Of a stretch of 7,891 nt of DNA, positions 6,149-7,891 are shown piece after piece. This DNA comes from Burkholderiales bacterium. GTDB taxonomy: Bacteria > Pseudomonadota > Gammaproteobacteria > Burkholderiales > Casimicrobiaceae. Under the pieces are notes generated by a model. That model was not told the DNA's origin. It saw only the letters and a program-made list of their open reading frames with translations, and made no database searches. Position 1 is the stretch's first letter. Every line of letters starts with the position of its first letter. The stretch spans positions 1 to 7,891 of the forward strand of contig JAITBX010000047.1 in assembly GCA_031283405.1 (NCBI GenBank), read 5' to 3'. Made by a program: the position numbers and the translations under genes.

Positions 6149-6856
6149 TTAATTTTCAACGGCGGTGGCGGTGATGCCGTTCTTCTCGGCCCACGGCCAC
6201 GGGTCGGCCAACCAGTCGGCGATGATGGTTTTTTTCTTGTTATCGAAATAGCCGCAACGCACGGCGGCATCGAGAATCGCATCAAAGGTCAACAACGTGT
6301 GCGGCGTGACGCCGGCTTCGGCGAAGGCTTCGCGCGCTTCGGCAAAGTTGTAGCTGGTGATGCTCAGGCAATCGGTCACGATCGCGCCGGCCTGACGCAA
6401 CGCCGCCACGCCGTCGAGACTGGAGAGGCCGGTCGAGATGTGATCTTCGATCAGCAGCACGCGCTTGTCGCGCACATCGCCGCCTTCGACACGATTGCGG
6501 GTGCCGTGCGTTTTGGTTTGTTTGCGCACGAAAACGCTGGGTACGTTGCGGCGATACGCGAGCACGGAACTGTGCGGAATGCCCGCTGTTTCAACGCCGG
6601 CGATGATGTCGAACGGAAACGCGCGCGACGCGATATAAGAACTCAGCGAATCGATCAGCACATGCCACGCTTGCGGGTGGTAAATCAAACTGCGATTGTC
6701 AACGTAAACCGGTGAGATCAGCCCCGACTTGAAACGAAGCGGTTGCTCGACCAGAAAGATGATGGCCTCGATGCGCAACAAGTGCTCGGCCAGCATGGCG
6801 GTGGTGATGGGGGCGGGATTGTGAGCGGGTTTGGGTGCGATTTTAGGTTCATTCAT
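6149..6856 (-). CDS. pyrE: orotate phosphoribosyltransferase
   Basis: Cytoplasmic type I phosphoribosyltransferase joining orotate and PRPP to give OMP and pyrophosphate. It has 235 residues, slightly longer than the usual 210-215 because of a Pro/Ala-rich N-terminal extension (about 1-18). The orotate-binding region RFKSGLISPVYVDNR is at 41-55. The strand and turn IIAGVETAGIPHSS lie at 84-97. The flexible catalytic loop VRKQTKTHGTRNRVEGG (110-126) carries the lysines and His117. The PRPP-binding motif is RVLLIEDHISTGLSS (132-146) with the acidic pair Glu137-Asp138; it reads EDHISTG where VDD(V/L)xTxG is more common. The ATG at 6856 has AAAGGA (6865-6870) eight bases upstream and overlaps the end of pyrD by 8 bases. 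pyrF follows after 2 bases. Confidence 0.95.
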   Translation of the reverse strand: MNEPKIAPKPAHNPAPITTAMLAEHLLRIEAIIFLVEQPLRFKSGLISPVYVDNRSLIYHPQAWHVLIDSLSSYIASRAFPFDIIAGVETAGIPHSSVLAYRRNVPSVFVRKQTKTHGTRNRVEGGDVRDKRVLLIEDHISTGLSSLDGVAALRQAGAIVTDCLSITSYNFAEAREAFAEAGVTPHTLLTFDAILDAAVRCGYFDNKKKTIIADWLADPWPWAEKNGITATAVEN

Positions 6857-7891
6857 GGTAGCGTTCCTTTTTGAGTTGTTGAGCGAGTTGAGGATTCCAC
6901 ATGGCGCCGGTGGCGCTCATCACAGCGTCGGCGCCGGCTTGGACATAAGCGTCAACATCGGCGGGCGTCAATACGCCGCCGTTGCTGACAATGGCAAAAT
7001 GCAACTTGTTTTCGGCGCGAAGCGCGGCGAGTTTTTGCGCCATCTGCAAACCCGCCCAGCGAATCACGGTGCCGCAGATGCCGCTGATGTCGCGCCCTTT
7101 GCCAGGCAACGCTTGTTGTCCGTTCGCATCGACGACATGCGCCGGCAGCGTGTTGATGGCGCAGAAGCCTTCGATTTTTTCGCCGACGGCGCGCACCAGC
7201 GCTTGCAACACGGAAGTATCTTCAAAATACGCGAGCTTGAGCAGCAACGGGCGATCGTTCACTTCTTTGCGGATCGCGTCAACGATGGCGCTGACTTTTT
7301 CGTGATCGAAACACAGCAGTCCTTTTTTGCCTTCGTTGGGACAAGACAAGTTGGCTTCCAGCACCGGTGCGCCGGTTTCGGCGACGAGCCGCGCGGCGCG
7401 CGCGTAATCGGCGATTTGCGCCACGCCTTCGCCGCTGCCTTGAAAACTGCCGATCAGCACTTGCCCTCTCTTGGCGCTGCGTATGGCTGCGACCATGTCG
7501 GCTTGCCAAACTTCCGGCGATTGCGACGGCACGCCGAACGAATTGGTGATGGAACGCGGCGATTCATTCTCAGCGCAAACGTGCGCCGTCAATGTTTGGC
7601 CGGGCGTCAAATCATCGTCGTATTCAACCGCGAGCGTATTGGGAAACGGATGGCAAGGATACGCTCTGCTGCGCACGGTTTTATAAACGCACAGATCGAA
7701 ACCGTGCGCGAACGCGGCAGCGACGAAGCAGCTGTTGAGCAGCGGACCGGCGGGAATGCCGAACGTGCTGTGCACCGGGATGCCGAGAAAACATTCGCGC
7801 GGTTCGCGCAAATCAACATCGGCGGGCGCTGTCGCAAACAATCCGAAGGGACCGCGCGCGTAATTTTCTTCGTAACTCAGCGAGATCGGAA
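6849..7891 (-). CDS. pyrD: dihydroorotate dehydrogenase, class 1-like (5' end beyond the right edge)
   Basis: FMN-dependent TIM-barrel enzyme oxidising dihydroorotate to orotate. The frame is open to the right edge with no stop, and the residues before the TTG at 7841 (ISLSYEENYARGPFGLFA) read as genuine protein, so the start is outside the window. At least 347 residues are present, against about 311 for class 1A enzymes. Features in order are FGIPAGPLLN, VYKTVRSR (probable FMN-contacting lysine), ITNSFGVPSQSP, NLSCPN with the presumed catalytic base Cys (codon 7341-7343), LLLKL, CAINTLPAH, and SNGGVLTPADVDAYVQAGAD (FMN phosphate site) with AVMSATGAM. Cys in NLSCPN marks class 1 (soluble); class 2 enzymes have Ser. 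No membrane-binding N-terminal helix is evident in the visible part. The end overlaps pyrE by 8 bases. The electron acceptor is unknown; no pyrK is visible. Confidence 0.9.
   Translation of the reverse strand, partial: PISLSYEENYARGPFGLFATAPADVDLREPRECFLGIPVHSTFGIPAGPLLNSCFVAAAFAHGFDLCVYKTVRSRAYPCHPFPNTLAVEYDDDLTPGQTLTAHVCAENESPRSITNSFGVPSQSPEVWQADMVAAIRSAKRGQVLIGSFQGSGEGVAQIADYARAARLVAETGAPVLEANLSCPNEGKKGLLCFDHEKVSAIVDAIRKEVNDRPLLLKLAYFEDTSVLQALVRAVGEKIEGFCAINTLPAHVVDANGQQALPGKGRDISGICGTVIRWAGLQMAQKLAALRAENKLHFAIVSNGGVLTPADVDAYVQAGADAVMSATGAMWNPQLAQQLKKERYHE

Overview
The window looks like chromosomal DNA from a GC-rich Gram-negative bacterium, probably a proteobacterium. It encodes an inner-membrane RND pump with a periplasmic adaptor, which needs an outer membrane. 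Hand-counted 60-base lines of the metabolic and efflux genes run about 62-72% G+C. The genus cannot be named. The three pyrimidine enzymes remind me, from memory, of types common in Chloroflexota and Patescibacteria rather than of the enterobacterial ones.

Layout, left to right. (1) Positions 1-2834, minus strand: a two-gene efflux operon. The adaptor (1725-2834) is transcribed first and the RND permease (1715 down to the left edge, truncated) follows after 9 bases. (2) Positions 2835-3083: a divergent control region with a strong sigma70-type promoter reading into the adaptor, a possible operator, a weaker promoter candidate reading rightward, and two GC-rich hairpin repeats. (3) Positions 3084-3452, plus strand: an ArsR/SmtB-family repressor, very likely the regulator of the efflux operon. 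(4) Positions 3498-5168, minus strand: an orphan gene of about 556 codons with visibly lower G+C (about 45-55% in sampled lines), a central coiled coil and a compact C-terminal motif. It has no function I can name and looks like a later insertion. (5) Positions 5316-7891, minus strand: a pyrimidine operon in the order pyrD (open at the right edge), pyrE, pyrF, packed with an 8-base overlap and a 2-base gap.

How the parts work together. PyrD, PyrE and PyrF catalyse the last three steps to UMP (dihydroorotate to orotate to OMP to UMP). Adaptor and permease would form two thirds of a tripartite efflux pump; no outer-membrane channel gene is visible. The ArsR protein probably represses the adaptor promoter until its ligand or redox signal arrives. 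The orphan gene shares strand with the pyr operon but is separated by an AT-rich gap with its own promoter candidate, so it is probably expressed independently. It is the main candidate here for undescribed biology. No RNA gene, CRISPR array, transposase, integrase or tRNA was seen.
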